Virus record (IMG/VR): IMGVR_UViG_3300028827_000068
Span: 1 to 31,803 of that record
From: a virus
Direction: 5' to 3' (one strand)
DNA length: 31,803 nt
In this document: piece after piece, positions 15,747-23,483 of the stretch
Layout: each line of letters begins with the position of its first letter
Numbering within the stretch: the stretch's first letter is position 1
Made by a program: the position numbers and the translations under genes
Notes under the pieces: model-generated
What the model was told of the DNA's origin: nothing
What the model saw: the letters and a program-made list of their open reading frames with translations, nothing else
The model's database searches: none

Positions 15747-16553
15747 GACTTCCTCCGCTATTTGCTCTAAAAATCTTTCTTTACTGGTGACCAAATCTAT
15801 CATGCCAATATTTTTGGCTTCCTCTGCCAAAAAAACTTTGCCGTCGGCCATCTCAAGGGCGTTCTCAATGCTCACGCCCCTGTGCCTGGCAACAGTATCC
15901 ACAAAAATTGAGTAGATTGCGTCCAGTCTGGACTGGATGTACTCGCGGCTCTTCTTGTTCAGAGGCTCGGCGTCATTGCCGATAGCCTTATATTCCCCGG
16001 CAGTAATGTATGTGCGCTTGATGCCAGCCTGCTCATCTGCCTTTGAGTAGTCAGTGTGCATGGTAATCACGCCGATAGAGCCGACCTGCGCCACAGGGCT
16101 TGCAGCCACCATTTGCGCTGCTGAGCCAAGCCAATAGGCCGCTGATGTCATCTGGCTGTCCGTGAACGCGTAAACAGGGATTTTGCCGCGCAAGCTGTAA
16201 ATATATTCTGCCAAATCAGACACGCCGCCCACGCCTCCGCCAGGAGAATCAATGTCCAGCAGGATGGCGCTGACATCCGGATTGCTCATTGCGTCGGCAA
16301 TGGTGTGGCGCAACCAAGCGTAAGTTGTGCCACACGAAAAGAAGTATGAGCGCTTGTAAAGTGTGCCCTCTACCGGAATGATTGCTACGCCGTTTTTGAC
16401 CGCATAGAGTCTGTCCTCTGCGGTCTGTTGACTGCCAGAAGCGGTAATCCTCTCAGGCAATTTGAGCTTCAGAGCTATATCCACCAGCGCATCCAGGGCC
16501 TGTTCTGTTATGGCCCATGGCTGTTCAAATAATCTTAAAATTTTACTGCTCAT
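15351..16553 (-). CDS. Capsid maturation protease, S49 family (gpC-like), with C-terminal scaffold
   Basis: The 400-aa protein has an N-terminal S49 (SppA-like) protease domain, residues about 50-265: DIDSPGGGVGG (100-110), the nucleophile Ser137 in MTSAAYWLGSAA, and the general base Lys189 in GEYKAIGND. Residues 270-400 are a charged, helical scaffold domain (EVEAKKQEEIKAEQDRILGL) that is also made alone from an internal start. The protein directs procapsid assembly and then degrades the scaffold. It overlaps the portal gene end by 11 bases, as expected for coupled lambda B-C genes. The start ATG at 16553 has GGGAG six bases upstream. Confidence 0.92.
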   Translation of the reverse strand: MSSKILRLFEQPWAITEQALDALVDIALKLKLPERITASGSQQTAEDRLYAVKNGVAIIPVEGTLYKRSYFFSCGTTYAWLRHTIADAMSNPDVSAILLDIDSPGGGVGGVSDLAEYIYSLRGKIPVYAFTDSQMTSAAYWLGSAAQMVAASPVAQVGSIGVITMHTDYSKADEQAGIKRTYITAGEYKAIGNDAEPLNKKSREYIQSRLDAIYSIFVDTVARHRGVSIENALEMADGKVFLAEEAKNIGMIDLVTSKERFLEQIAEEVMDLKELQAKHPDLVQQIRSEAVKEVEAKKQEEIKAEQDRILGLAEALLGKEVAEKLGAVVKTGLDPEQAKAVVSVLAAQQSEKQPDAEDKKEEILAALKNAHGEGVKGNVPEPEGKENILLQVIRNRNNRG

Positions 16554-18093
16554 TATCCGCTCCCAGCCCTAGTTCCTGGGCTTTTCGTTTCTCTCTGGCC
16601 CTCTGCTCAAGGGCAGTTTCCCAATCGCCACCATTCTCTGCAGCAATGTCCGCAAGGGTCAGTATGTTGTTTTCCAGCCCTTTGATGTTGGCGGCCATTT
16701 CTTTGACCGGATCAACGTGTCCGCGTTTAGGCGGTATCCATATTGCTCGAGTATAAGCCGGCATTGCATCGTACCAATCAGGAGAACCTTTTGGCAGTTG
16801 CAAAAGCCCTCTCAAATACGCCTCCTCGAGGACCATCTCCCAGACCAACTGGCAGAACTGGTCAACAAGCCATTTCTGATAGAATTTGAATACGCGCCAT
16901 GCTTCCAGCAGGGCAGCACGAGCAGAGGAATAGTTTGTTTTGGAAAAATCTTTTGCGATTATCTCGTAGGGCATTCCAACAGAAGCGCCCACGGCACGAA
17001 GGATGCGTTCAACAAAGGAATCAAACGTATTGCCTGGTCGGTTGGCCTCGAGGACATGCGGCTTTTCGCCAGGATTGCCATACATTACCAGCCCGGGTGG
17101 TATTTCTCCGTAATAGGTCTTTTCATCTGCCTGTTCGTCTGACTGGTAATATTGCGCTGCTTCAATTGGGTTGCTTGTCTCGATAAAGACAGGAAAACTG
17201 GCCGCTACTATCGCGCCCACAAGCTCGTAGTCCAGGTAGTCAGAGAGGTCGCGAAAAAACTTCATAGCAGGAGCCAGAATGGACACTCCGCGCACCTGCT
17301 CGTCTTCCTTGGCGACAAAGACATGAAACATCCCGGGCCTGTGTCCTATGCGGGCAGGGATCCGCTTGAAATATGTTGATGGCTGACTGGTGTAGCTATC
17401 TATTATAGTCCCGTCTAAAACTCCGGCAGGAGGGCTAAATACATAATATGCGGTTGGTTGGCCGTATTTGCCCAGCACAACGCCGTCTCTTATGTTGGGA
17501 TTAGTCTGTAATATCTGAGGGGTACACACGCGTAAGGGAGATATACTTTGCAGGGCCAGCCCAAAGGTACGACCTGGCTGATCAATCATTACTGGCAGCC
17601 GGAAAAACTCGCCATTGACTAGCATGGAATAGATGGACTGGAACTGTATTGCCCAGAAAGGCAGCTTGCCCCTGGCGTCGGCCTCTTTTGTTGCCCATAA
17701 ATTCCAAGCCCATTCTGCCTGGGACTGAAATTCTCTGGTTTGATCTTCGTTCCAGCCCAGAAGCTTTGCATTTGGTTGGGATTGGGGAATAAGGCCAGTG
17801 CCAACAATGTTGACAGACATGCTGTCAATAACGCTGGCTGCATGGCTGTCATTTGCAACCATGTCCTGAGCGCGGGTGGCTATTGTCTCGCGCTCTGGGC
17901 CTTCGTCCCACTTGTTCAGGCGAGATGTGTGCCAGTTACCCATTGTACCCTTTTTGCTGCCAGCAATGCGGGACACAGAATAGGACGCAATAGCCTTGAG
18001 CGCTGCTTTTGCGCGATAGCGATTCAGGGCCGCCCGTGGGGAGAACACGGCAATGGCGCGATCAAGCAAGGAGAGCTTAGGCAGGCCGTTCAT
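16543..18093 (-). CDS. Portal protein (lambda gpB family)
   Basis: The 516-aa portal starts at ATG 18093, which overlaps the gpW stop as ATGA and has GGGAGG eight bases upstream; the upstream in-frame extension lies inside gpW. Motifs include SHAASVIDSMSVNIVGTGLI near residue 90, SMLVNGEFFRLPVM, DEQVRGVSILAPAMKFFRDL and SSARAALLEAWRVFKFYQ, all typical of lambda-type portals. It forms the dodecameric ring at one head vertex where terminase docks and DNA passes. It precedes the protease gene in the lambda order. Confidence 0.93.
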   Translation of the reverse strand: MNGLPKLSLLDRAIAVFSPRAALNRYRAKAALKAIASYSVSRIAGSKKGTMGNWHTSRLNKWDEGPERETIATRAQDMVANDSHAASVIDSMSVNIVGTGLIPQSQPNAKLLGWNEDQTREFQSQAEWAWNLWATKEADARGKLPFWAIQFQSIYSMLVNGEFFRLPVMIDQPGRTFGLALQSISPLRVCTPQILQTNPNIRDGVVLGKYGQPTAYYVFSPPAGVLDGTIIDSYTSQPSTYFKRIPARIGHRPGMFHVFVAKEDEQVRGVSILAPAMKFFRDLSDYLDYELVGAIVAASFPVFIETSNPIEAAQYYQSDEQADEKTYYGEIPPGLVMYGNPGEKPHVLEANRPGNTFDSFVERILRAVGASVGMPYEIIAKDFSKTNYSSARAALLEAWRVFKFYQKWLVDQFCQLVWEMVLEEAYLRGLLQLPKGSPDWYDAMPAYTRAIWIPPKRGHVDPVKEMAANIKGLENNILTLADIAAENGGDWETALEQRAREKRKAQELGLGADNEQ

Positions 18094-18314
18094 CTGGCTG
18101 GCCTCCCTGCCAGGGCTACAGGGCCTGTGCGGTTGTTGATTAGTTTCTGGCGCTCGCGCTCCAGCCACTCAAGGTGGGTGCGGAGTTCAGGCAAATCCGC
18201 CCTACGCACGGACATATCGCCGTTGCGATATTCCTGGGCAGTTGCAAGGGCTTTGATAGCCTGTTTATATAGAGAGATTTGTTCTTCGACTTCTGAAAGT
18301 GTAAATATTGCCAT
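18090..18314 (-). CDS. Head-tail connector gpW-like protein
   Basis: The 74-aa helical protein (LSEVEEQISLYKQAIKALAT, then LPELRTHLEWLERERQKLIN) has the size and two-helix pattern of lambda gpW and sits directly before the portal gene with a four-base overlap. In lambda, gpW binds the portal and seals packaged DNA. Its ribosome site is weak. It is the first gene after the terminator that closes the toxin cassette, so its transcription needs read-through or a local promoter. Confidence 0.8.
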   Translation of the reverse strand: MAIFTLSEVEEQISLYKQAIKALATAQEYRNGDMSVRRADLPELRTHLEWLERERQKLINNRTGPVALAGRPAR

Positions 18315-18358
18315 GCGCCCACATTAAAAGGACATGGAAGGGGCGAGAAGTAAAATTG

Positions 18359-18412
18359 AGAAAAAAGAGAAAAAAGAGAAAAATAAGACAAATGAGAAAA
18401 TTGAGACAATAA
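18359..18412. repeat. Six tandem 9-bp A/G-rich repeats
   Basis: Six consecutive units follow the pattern AGAMAAWNN (agaaaaaag twice, then agaaaaata, agacaaatg, agaaaattg, agacaataa). They lie between the terminator and gpW. Read on the minus strand they form a pyrimidine-rich leader for the late mRNA. I see no open frame with a ribosome site, and their role is unknown. Confidence 0.65.
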
Positions 18413-18431
18413 AGCAAACAAGAAAAAAAAG

Positions 18432-18459
18432 AAAAAGCCCCGCAGGGCGGGGACTTTTC
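18432..18459 (-). terminator. Strong intrinsic terminator after the chaperone gene
   Basis: CCCCGC-AGG-GCGGGG forms a 6-bp GC stem extended by AAAAG/CTTTT around one bulge. On the minus strand it is followed by TTTTTCTTTTTTTT. It ends the toxin-antitoxin-chaperone transcript and also blocks transcription from terminase into gpW unless there is antitermination. On the plus strand the pattern is nearly symmetrical. Confidence 0.85.
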
Positions 18460-18483
18460 AAAAAAAAAAGAGGCTATTATCTA

Positions 18484-18897
18484 TTATTTTGAAGTAGGTA
18501 CCTGAGTGAGCGGTAAAATTACAGGTTGAAAGCCACAACGTGAAGTGAGAGCAAAGACTTGTTCCCGCATGTATGGCATTAATATATAAGGCCCGTTATT
18601 TAGAGCCCAATCTTGAATTTTGTCTTTTGGAAATTTCTTGTCATCAACTAAAAAATGACCATAAAGCTCAATTCGTAAAGAAAACGGACATTCTTCCTCG
18701 TCATCAATACCAATTTCAAGCTTTAAAGCGACACCGATGGCTTTATTTTCTTCGTCATAGTCAGTTAGTCCAGTCTGCAAACGAAACTTTCCCTCTTCAA
18801 GTTCAGGAAGCTGACCATCTGGCTGTGGAGGGATGTTTGACTTGATAAACAATTCCCTTATACCCAAGTAAACCAATTGGATAGGATGCTTGTCCAT
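18484..18897 (-). CDS. SecB-like chaperone of a toxin-antitoxin-chaperone cassette (CmdC-like)
   Basis: The 137-aa protein belongs to the SecB fold: strands with acidic loops (KLEIGIDDEEECPFSLRIEL), then YGHFLVDDKKFP, then the hallmark helix NGPYILMPYMREQVFALTSR and GFQPVILPL. This last part matches the SecB C-terminal signature 'P-Y-RE-V-L-SR-GF-P'. Solitary SecB-like proteins next to a toxin-antitoxin pair mark TAC systems, in which the chaperone folds the antitoxin and so keeps the toxin silent. It is third in the operon, two bases after the antitoxin stop, and followed by a terminator. A housekeeping SecB is unlikely in this prophage context. In the CmdTAC system phage capsid protein is reported to divert the chaperone; whether that applies here is inference. 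Confidence 0.85.
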   Translation of the reverse strand: MDKHPIQLVYLGIRELFIKSNIPPQPDGQLPELEEGKFRLQTGLTDYDEENKAIGVALKLEIGIDDEEECPFSLRIELYGHFLVDDKKFPKDKIQDWALNNGPYILMPYMREQVFALTSRCGFQPVILPLTQVPTSK

Positions 18898-18899
18898 TT

Positions 18900-19190
18900 T
18901 TACGCTGCCATATCGTACTGGTTGGTAGATAAATCTTCAATGTTTAAATAAGTGTAAACTAAATTATTTTGTTCTGTAGCTGGCTTTTTCTGTATCAAAA
19001 AAGTGCCACTCGCGCTCCATAGAACCAAACATTTTTCTGTTGCCTCTAAATAATTAGACAAACAAAAATCGTCAATTTTATTATAATAATTAAACCCAGA
19101 TTCTTCTAAGTCAATTTCCAGTTCAGTATCAGAAACATTGTCAAAATAATTATCTATTTTTTTAAGCAGATTTTTAATATCTAAGGTCAT
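18900..19190 (-). CDS. Putative antitoxin of the TAC cassette (CmdA-like)
   Basis: The 96-aa product is acidic in its first half (DNVSDTELEIDLEESGFNYY) with an N-terminal helix, and its last 25 residues are rich in hydrophobic and aromatic side chains (NNLVYTYLNIEDLSTNQYDM), like the chaperone-addiction tails of TAC antitoxins. The ATG overlaps the toxin stop (ATGA), so the two are translationally coupled. I do not recognise it by sequence alone; the call comes from size, acidity, position between an ADP-ribosyltransferase-like gene and a SecB-like gene, and the tail. Confidence 0.65.
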   Translation of the reverse strand: MTLDIKNLLKKIDNYFDNVSDTELEIDLEESGFNYYNKIDDFCLSNYLEATEKCLVLWSASGTFLIQKKPATEQNNLVYTYLNIEDLSTNQYDMAA

Positions 19191-19762
19191 ATATAACCTT
19201 CCTTAATTTTTTCAAAATCTATAATACACTCATGTTTTTTAACACATATTATTAATTGTGTATAATAAATGTTTGGCCGAACAAAAAGCCTATTCCCTAA
19301 ACAATTAAAAGCTCTTACAGTATCAATTTCATCAAATTTGTATGTCAAGAAATTTATTAGTGCAGAAACTGCTATTTCCTTCTTCTTTGTTTTTTCTGAC
19401 AAACGACTTTTGAGTTTTAAAATAACATTGATATGTTCTCGCCTTGTTAAATCTAAACATCGACCAAGATTAATTATAGCACGGAAAACAACATATTTAC
19501 AGCCACCTTTTACGCTTTTAGTCTTTTTTTTTGCCCAATTCTGTGCTTCTTGTATAGAACTTTCAAAAAAATATACTCCATCCCCAAGATATTGATGCTC
19601 ACCTGTACTTGTTCTAAATTTCTTTTCTCTTAATATGTTGCACGCACTTGCGAAATCAGTGCCATGGTAAGCGTCAGGGATTATTTTCTCGAAATTTTCT
19701 ATAACTAAATCAATTTGATATTCTGTCCGTCCTAACAAATTACTTCTAATTTGAGAGTTCAT
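19187..19762 (-). CDS. ADP-ribosyltransferase-like toxin (CmdT-like)
   Basis: The 191-aa protein has an ART/PARP-like N-terminal half: AYHGTDFASA (31-40), where the YHGT His would hold NAD+, a TST pair (51-53), and LGDGVYFFESSIQEAQNWA (59-77), the 'G-GVYFF ... A-WA' motif of H-Y-type ADP-ribosyltransferases. The strand VVFRAIINLGRCLDL follows. In CmdTAC the toxin ADP-ribosylates mRNA and stops translation during phage infection. Gene order here (toxin, antitoxin, SecB-like chaperone) is the same. The catalytic Glu is not obvious to me. Base composition is clearly AT-richer than the flanking structural genes, and terminators bound the block, both signs of later insertion. Confidence 0.75.
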   Translation of the reverse strand: MNSQIRSNLLGRTEYQIDLVIENFEKIIPDAYHGTDFASACNILREKKFRTSTGEHQYLGDGVYFFESSIQEAQNWAKKKTKSVKGGCKYVVFRAIINLGRCLDLTRREHINVILKLKSRLSEKTKKKEIAVSALINFLTYKFDEIDTVRAFNCLGNRLFVRPNIYYTQLIICVKKHECIIDFEKIKEGYI

Positions 19763-19807
19763 CTAATATGAATGTGTTGATTATTTTCTGTTTATATCGA
19801 AAAGGTT

Positions 19808-19837
19808 CGATTAGCAATACAATTTTTTTTATGTCAA
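19808..19837 (-). promoter_or_regulatory. Probable promoter of the toxin cassette
   Basis: A perfect -35 TTGACA (19837-19832) lies about 70 bp before the toxin start. The best -10 at 18-bp spacing is TAATCG (19813-19808), preceded by TGC; a second possible -10, TATAAA, lies near 19799-19794. The interval is very AT-rich. The exact start point is uncertain, but an own promoter is expected given the hairpin upstream. Confidence 0.45.
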
Positions 19838-19864
19838 GCGAAAAAGTTGCTTTGTTTTAACTAG

Positions 19865-19890
19865 AAGCCCCCTTGCCGGGGCTTTTATCT
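19865..19890. terminator. Terminator-like hairpin between HTH gene and toxin cassette
   Basis: AAGCCCC and GGGGCTT form a 7-bp stem with a 6-nt loop. The T-rich tract (TTATCTTTTT) follows on the plus strand only; on the minus strand the stem lies right after the HTH gene stop but lacks a U-run. It probably separates terminase transcription from the toxin cassette, and insulates against plus-strand transcription. Confidence 0.6.
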
Positions 19891-19892
19891 TT

Positions 19893-20078
19893 TTATAGCT
19901 TGCTCGTTGTTCCTTCTCTTTCCCTCTTAAACCTTAACAACTCCTTCTCGGAAATCCTGATTCCATTTTTAAGCCCAAATCTACCCGCCTTTAGTTCGCC
20001 GGCCTCAATAAGTCGATACACCGTGCTCCGGGCAACGCCCAGTTTTTTTGCTACCTGAGAAACATCAAAATATTGCAT
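19893..20078 (-). CDS. Small excisionase/MerR-type HTH DNA-binding protein
   Basis: The 61-aa protein is a single winged-HTH domain of the HTH_17 type: FDVSQVAKKLGVARSTVYRL, then IEAGELKAGRF, then GIRISEKELLRFKRERE. The ATG at 20078 has GGGGGA four bases upstream; a TTG five codons earlier is within the ribosome site. Such proteins act as excisionases or as small transcription regulators. Its place after the large terminase gene is unusual for an excisionase next to integrase, so it may regulate late genes or the adjacent toxin cassette. The target site is unknown. Confidence 0.75.
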   Translation of the reverse strand: MQYFDVSQVAKKLGVARSTVYRLIEAGELKAGRFGLKNGIRISEKELLRFKREREGTTSKL

Positions 20079-20098
20079 ATCTTCCCCCTGCAAAACTT

Positions 20099-21946
20099 TT
20101 ATCGGTTATAAAACCAGCTGGGCTTGGTTCTTATCCTACTTGGCATATTTAATTGTCTTTGCTGGACGGGCTCTTTTATCTTTTTTGTCTGCACTGCGCC
20201 TGCTTCCTTCCAGAACTTAACACCCAAAATATCAGCTGCGGCCAGCGCATAGACTGAAGCATCCCAAAGGTCGCATCTCTTATACTTGGGCTGCACCCAA
20301 AAGCCCTTCTCGTCTTTGTACTCTGCTGTCATATGGACAACAAAATCACGGCTTACATCCTTTGGTAGATTTATTGATCCAGGCTGACCTTTCGGCAAAC
20401 TCATCTTGCTGGCCAGCATATCCTTGTAAAAAGTCGTGTTTAGCCGGTATAATTGCAGGCCTCCAGGAATAGGATAGCTTTTGCCGTCTGGCCGTGTGAC
20501 TTTGTCAATCATGCTAACTTTAAAGGGCTGTCCATACAGCTGTCTTTCACCCTTGATCGGCCTGGCCCCTGGATTGGCACGGCAAAAATCATAAATTTCC
20601 GCTGTTCTATGCCCCTGACTGTCAAAGAGGGACAAGTTGGGCACATAGACTCTGCCTTTAAAATCAAGATACTGACTACCCCAAAGAATCATCTTAACCA
20701 CATCTAAATCAGGTGCAAAACCTTCGCGAATCAAATAGCCTGTGAGCTCCGGCCCCCAAGCCCAAATCGTGAACCAGAAACCATTGTCCTGCGTATCTAC
20801 TCCGGCAGTTAAAGCCAAAATTTTAGCGTCTGGGACCTGTCCAGGCTCACGGTCATCACATAGAGAAATAATTTCATCAGGCTGCTTTACACCCTCTGTC
20901 TGATCTATCCATGGTTCGGCCAAGCTAGAATTGATGAAGTTGTGCAGCGCACCTTTGTTACCTGTCTTGGCCTCCGCCTGGGCTCGTAAGAATTTAACAG
21001 CTAAATCACCCCATCGAGACCATGGACTGTAAAGTTCGTTTAGGTGAAAACTTTTATGATCGCTCGGTGCGGAGGTGTGGGCCGGGATCCATTGACCTTG
21101 TTCGAGCATTCCTGGCTTGTGTTTTTCGTCTACACTACCCTTGCAATGTGGACACTCCAGCCATGTGTTTTCTTTGATTATGTCCAGATCTGTAGTCTCA
21201 GGCCATTTAATCTGTTTCCACTCCAACACAAAAAACGCCCCGCATACAGGACAAGGCACATGATATTGACATTGATCCCCGGCAAGAAACGCCTGCCAGA
21301 TTGCGCCTGTTTCAACGGTCGGAGTGCTGGCCAGTACAATCTTCTTATTTCGGTAAGACTTGGTGCGTTCTATGGCCAGATTCAAAGCGTCAGCCTCTTT
21401 GCTTGTCTGCTCCGGCCACTTGTCCACTTCATCAGCAAACAAATATTTGATTGGCCTACTGGCTAGCTGACTCGGCGAACCTGCCCCCTGCAAGTAGATT
21501 GTCAGCCTGTCCAGGATCATCTCTGTGGAGTTGAAATCAAACCTCTTACCTGTCTTGTGAGCTACCAGCTTGGGGCAGTCTTCTATCAATGGAACCAGTC
21601 GGTTTTTGGAAAAAGACCTTACTCCATCAAGGGAAGGTTGCACCAGCAGTACAGGCCCCGGTGCCTGGTCCACCACATAGCCCAACATGACCATCAAGGT
21701 TGTTGTCTTAGCTGATTGGGCACTCCAGCAAAGAGTAATCTGTCTAACACCAGGGTCTTGAAATGCCTCCAGCGGTGTGCGGATATATGGGGTGAGACTT
21801 GACCTGAAACGCCCAGGATAAGCTGTTGACCTGGCCGACAGCACCAAATGCTCATCTGCCCACTGCCATGGATTCAGGCTAGCTGGTGGAGTCCAACTCT
21901 CCGCCCACCATTCACTTAATATCTGCTGACAACTTGCTAAGGGCAT
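20099..21946 (-). CDS. Terminase large subunit (lambda gpA family)
   Basis: The 615-aa packaging motor has an N-terminal WQWADEHLVL segment (27-36), an atypical Walker A SAQSAKTT (75-82), a Walker B-like YLFADE (168-173) and a CPVC/CPHC zinc-like knuckle (232-235 and 265-268). The nuclease domain begins near GVDTQDN (about 399). It translocates DNA into the prohead and cuts at cos together with the small subunit. It overlaps the small subunit gene by 35 bases. The ribosome site before ATG 21946 is weak, so translation may be coupled to the upstream gene. The gpA-type sequence predicts cos packaging rather than headful packaging. Confidence 0.93.
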   Translation of the reverse strand: MPLASCQQILSEWWAESWTPPASLNPWQWADEHLVLSARSTAYPGRFRSSLTPYIRTPLEAFQDPGVRQITLCWSAQSAKTTTLMVMLGYVVDQAPGPVLLVQPSLDGVRSFSKNRLVPLIEDCPKLVAHKTGKRFDFNSTEMILDRLTIYLQGAGSPSQLASRPIKYLFADEVDKWPEQTSKEADALNLAIERTKSYRNKKIVLASTPTVETGAIWQAFLAGDQCQYHVPCPVCGAFFVLEWKQIKWPETTDLDIIKENTWLECPHCKGSVDEKHKPGMLEQGQWIPAHTSAPSDHKSFHLNELYSPWSRWGDLAVKFLRAQAEAKTGNKGALHNFINSSLAEPWIDQTEGVKQPDEIISLCDDREPGQVPDAKILALTAGVDTQDNGFWFTIWAWGPELTGYLIREGFAPDLDVVKMILWGSQYLDFKGRVYVPNLSLFDSQGHRTAEIYDFCRANPGARPIKGERQLYGQPFKVSMIDKVTRPDGKSYPIPGGLQLYRLNTTFYKDMLASKMSLPKGQPGSINLPKDVSRDFVVHMTAEYKDEKGFWVQPKYKRCDLWDASVYALAAADILGVKFWKEAGAVQTKKIKEPVQQRQLNMPSRIRTKPSWFYNR

Positions 21947-22598
21947 CCTTTATTTCTGTTTCAAGCATTTTTTGGATTTGGGGCCATGGTAACCCCTCAA
22001 TCACAGGCGCCAGCTTGCCCGGCAAGTCAAGCAAGTGCGCCTTAGCCGCCTCTATTTGCCTGGTCAGCCAAGTCTTTACCTCGTCAGTTGGCAATAGCTC
22101 GCGGCGCTTGTTTAAAACCGTCAAAAGGTTATCCTCCGCCTTCCGGAGCAAATCCAACGCCTGCTGCCAGTCCCTAAAATAGACTGACGCATTAGAGTCA
22201 TTTTCCTGAAACGCACTCTGCCATCTTTGATAGGTAACCCGCTCGGCTGCCCTCAAACGATCAAGGGCGGCCTCGAGGCCAGGTTGCTGATTGTCGTCAA
22301 CCTTGACTGAGGGTTGCTTTGCTTTGCTGGCTGCCTTGCCCGGTTTTTTCTCTTGCTTCCGATGTTCCTTGAGGACCTGGGCCGCAAGCCGCCGCATCTT
22401 CATGGTCTTTTTGTTGTTGATTTTGACGGGCGGATTAGCCAACAACCATTCGCAAACCGCCAATAGCGGCCATCTTGACGCCACTCCCCTACCCTTCGGA
22501 CGAATATCGCTGTTCGCCCGAATCTTCTTCAACATGGACGCGCTAACACCCACCTTTTCTTCGATTTCCTTTCTTGATAACCAGATTTCTTGTGTCAT
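21912..22598 (-). CDS. Terminase small subunit (Nu1-like)
   Basis: The 228-aa protein has an N-terminal winged HTH (LSRKEIEEKVGVSASMLKKI, 7-26) like Nu1, a linker rich in Lys and Gln, then a long helical region (about 105-228) with LEAALDRLRAAERVTYQRWQ and conserved-looking WPQIQKMLETEIKDAL at the end. The HTH would bind cosB-like sequence and bring the large subunit to cos. It is longer than lambda Nu1 (181 aa). It immediately precedes and overlaps the large subunit gene. A GC-rich cos-like sequence lies just upstream. Confidence 0.8.
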   Translation of the reverse strand: MTQEIWLSRKEIEEKVGVSASMLKKIRANSDIRPKGRGVASRWPLLAVCEWLLANPPVKINNKKTMKMRRLAAQVLKEHRKQEKKPGKAASKAKQPSVKVDDNQQPGLEAALDRLRAAERVTYQRWQSAFQENDSNASVYFRDWQQALDLLRKAEDNLLTVLNKRRELLPTDEVKTWLTRQIEAAKAHLLDLPGKLAPVIEGLPWPQIQKMLETEIKDALSKLSADIK

Positions 22599-22635
22599 TT
22601 AAAGCGCTACCAATGATTTCAACATGTTACATAGG

Positions 22636-22668
22636 CAAGGCGCGCGCTTGCGGCGACCCCTGGCCTTG
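22636..22668. other. Candidate cos site
   Basis: A GC-rich dyad stands out in an AT-rich gap upstream of the small terminase gene: CAAGG (22636-22640) and CCTTG (22664-22668) enclose CGCGCGCTTGCGGCGACCCC. GCGGCGACC (22650-22658) equals nine bases of the lambda cohesive end GGGCGGCGACCT. Location beside Nu1-like terminase is where lambda-type cos is found. Its orientation relative to terminase is opposite to lambda, which weakens the case. Confidence 0.45.
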
Positions 22669-22766
22669 TTAAATCCTTCAGAAGGACCCATCCTTGTCAC
22701 AGCCCTTGCTTTCCCAGTCTTCAAAAATTTTTGAACCGACTACACCTTTCTGGTCTTGGTACTTAA

Positions 22767-23468
22767 CTAAGAAACACATGACCATATTGTGCCTGTATTA
22801 ATTCTAGCGACTATTGATTGTGCAACATTAAATTTTTTCGCGATTTGTTTGTGTGTCATATTTTTCTGTTTTAACAGCTTTCTTATTTGTATAACGTCAT
22901 TTTTAGTTAATTTAGTTGGCTTCAAACCATTTACCACTGCATGCCTCATATTCTCCGCATGGGTTACCCATTCCAGATTAGACACGTGGTTGTTTAATTT
23001 ATTCCCGTCAATATGGTTAACTTGATACTTTTTTGTTGCTGGCTTCCCTAAAAAGTGTAACGCTACCAAACGATGCACTTTGACTGTTTGTTTTCCTTGT
23101 TTATTACTGATATCAATCATAGCGTATCCATCGCCATTTGGTGTTAATTTTAAAAATTCTCCAATAGGTTTTTTCGCAAATTTATTATCGATTACTTTTA
23201 CTCGTCCATAATTAGAGACAGCATAGTCAGAAAAATTTTCGATTATTATCCAAACTTCATCTTTGAAAGAATTTCTATATCTCCATTTTTCTTTTAGCTT
23301 TTTATCTTTATTATTTGGCGTAAACTTAATATTAGACCAAACTTTCTTTGTGTTAATCCTATTTACCGCGTAACAACTAACTTTAAACATTTTAGCGATT
23401 ACTTGTTGGCTTACGCCAAACCACAACAACCTTTTAATTAACCAAACTTCTTCTTTTTTTAGTGCCAT
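22767..23468 (-). CDS. HNH endonuclease with NUMOD4 domain and duplicated HTH ends
   Basis: The 233-aa protein has a NUMOD4 module (EVWIIIENFSDYAVSNYGRV, 71-90) followed by an HNH_3 nuclease: H132 in VHRLVALHF, N151-H152 in YQVNHIDGNKLNN and LEWVTHAENMRHA. The N-terminal segment 8-45 and C-terminal segment 191-230 are related HTH units sharing 'VxxIxxLL ... IAKxFxV ... RINT ... WS'. NUMOD4-HNH proteins are usually free-standing homing endonucleases. AT-rich codon use suggests later arrival. It stands between the cos-like site and nucleotide metabolism genes; a packaging role, as for some HNH proteins near terminase, is possible but this subtype favours homing. SD AGGAG precedes ATG 23468. Confidence 0.85.
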   Translation of the reverse strand: MALKKEEVWLIKRLLWFGVSQQVIAKMFKVSCYAVNRINTKKVWSNIKFTPNNKDKKLKEKWRYRNSFKDEVWIIIENFSDYAVSNYGRVKVIDNKFAKKPIGEFLKLTPNGDGYAMIDISNKQGKQTVKVHRLVALHFLGKPATKKYQVNHIDGNKLNNHVSNLEWVTHAENMRHAVVNGLKPTKLTKNDVIQIRKLLKQKNMTHKQIAKKFNVAQSIVARINTGTIWSCVS

Positions 23469-23483
23469 ATTAAACTCCTGTAC

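Noticed and set aside
18094-18168. 25-codon extension of the portal protein
   Set aside because: It lies within gpW coding sequence; the ATGA-overlapped ATG with GGGAGG is the better start.
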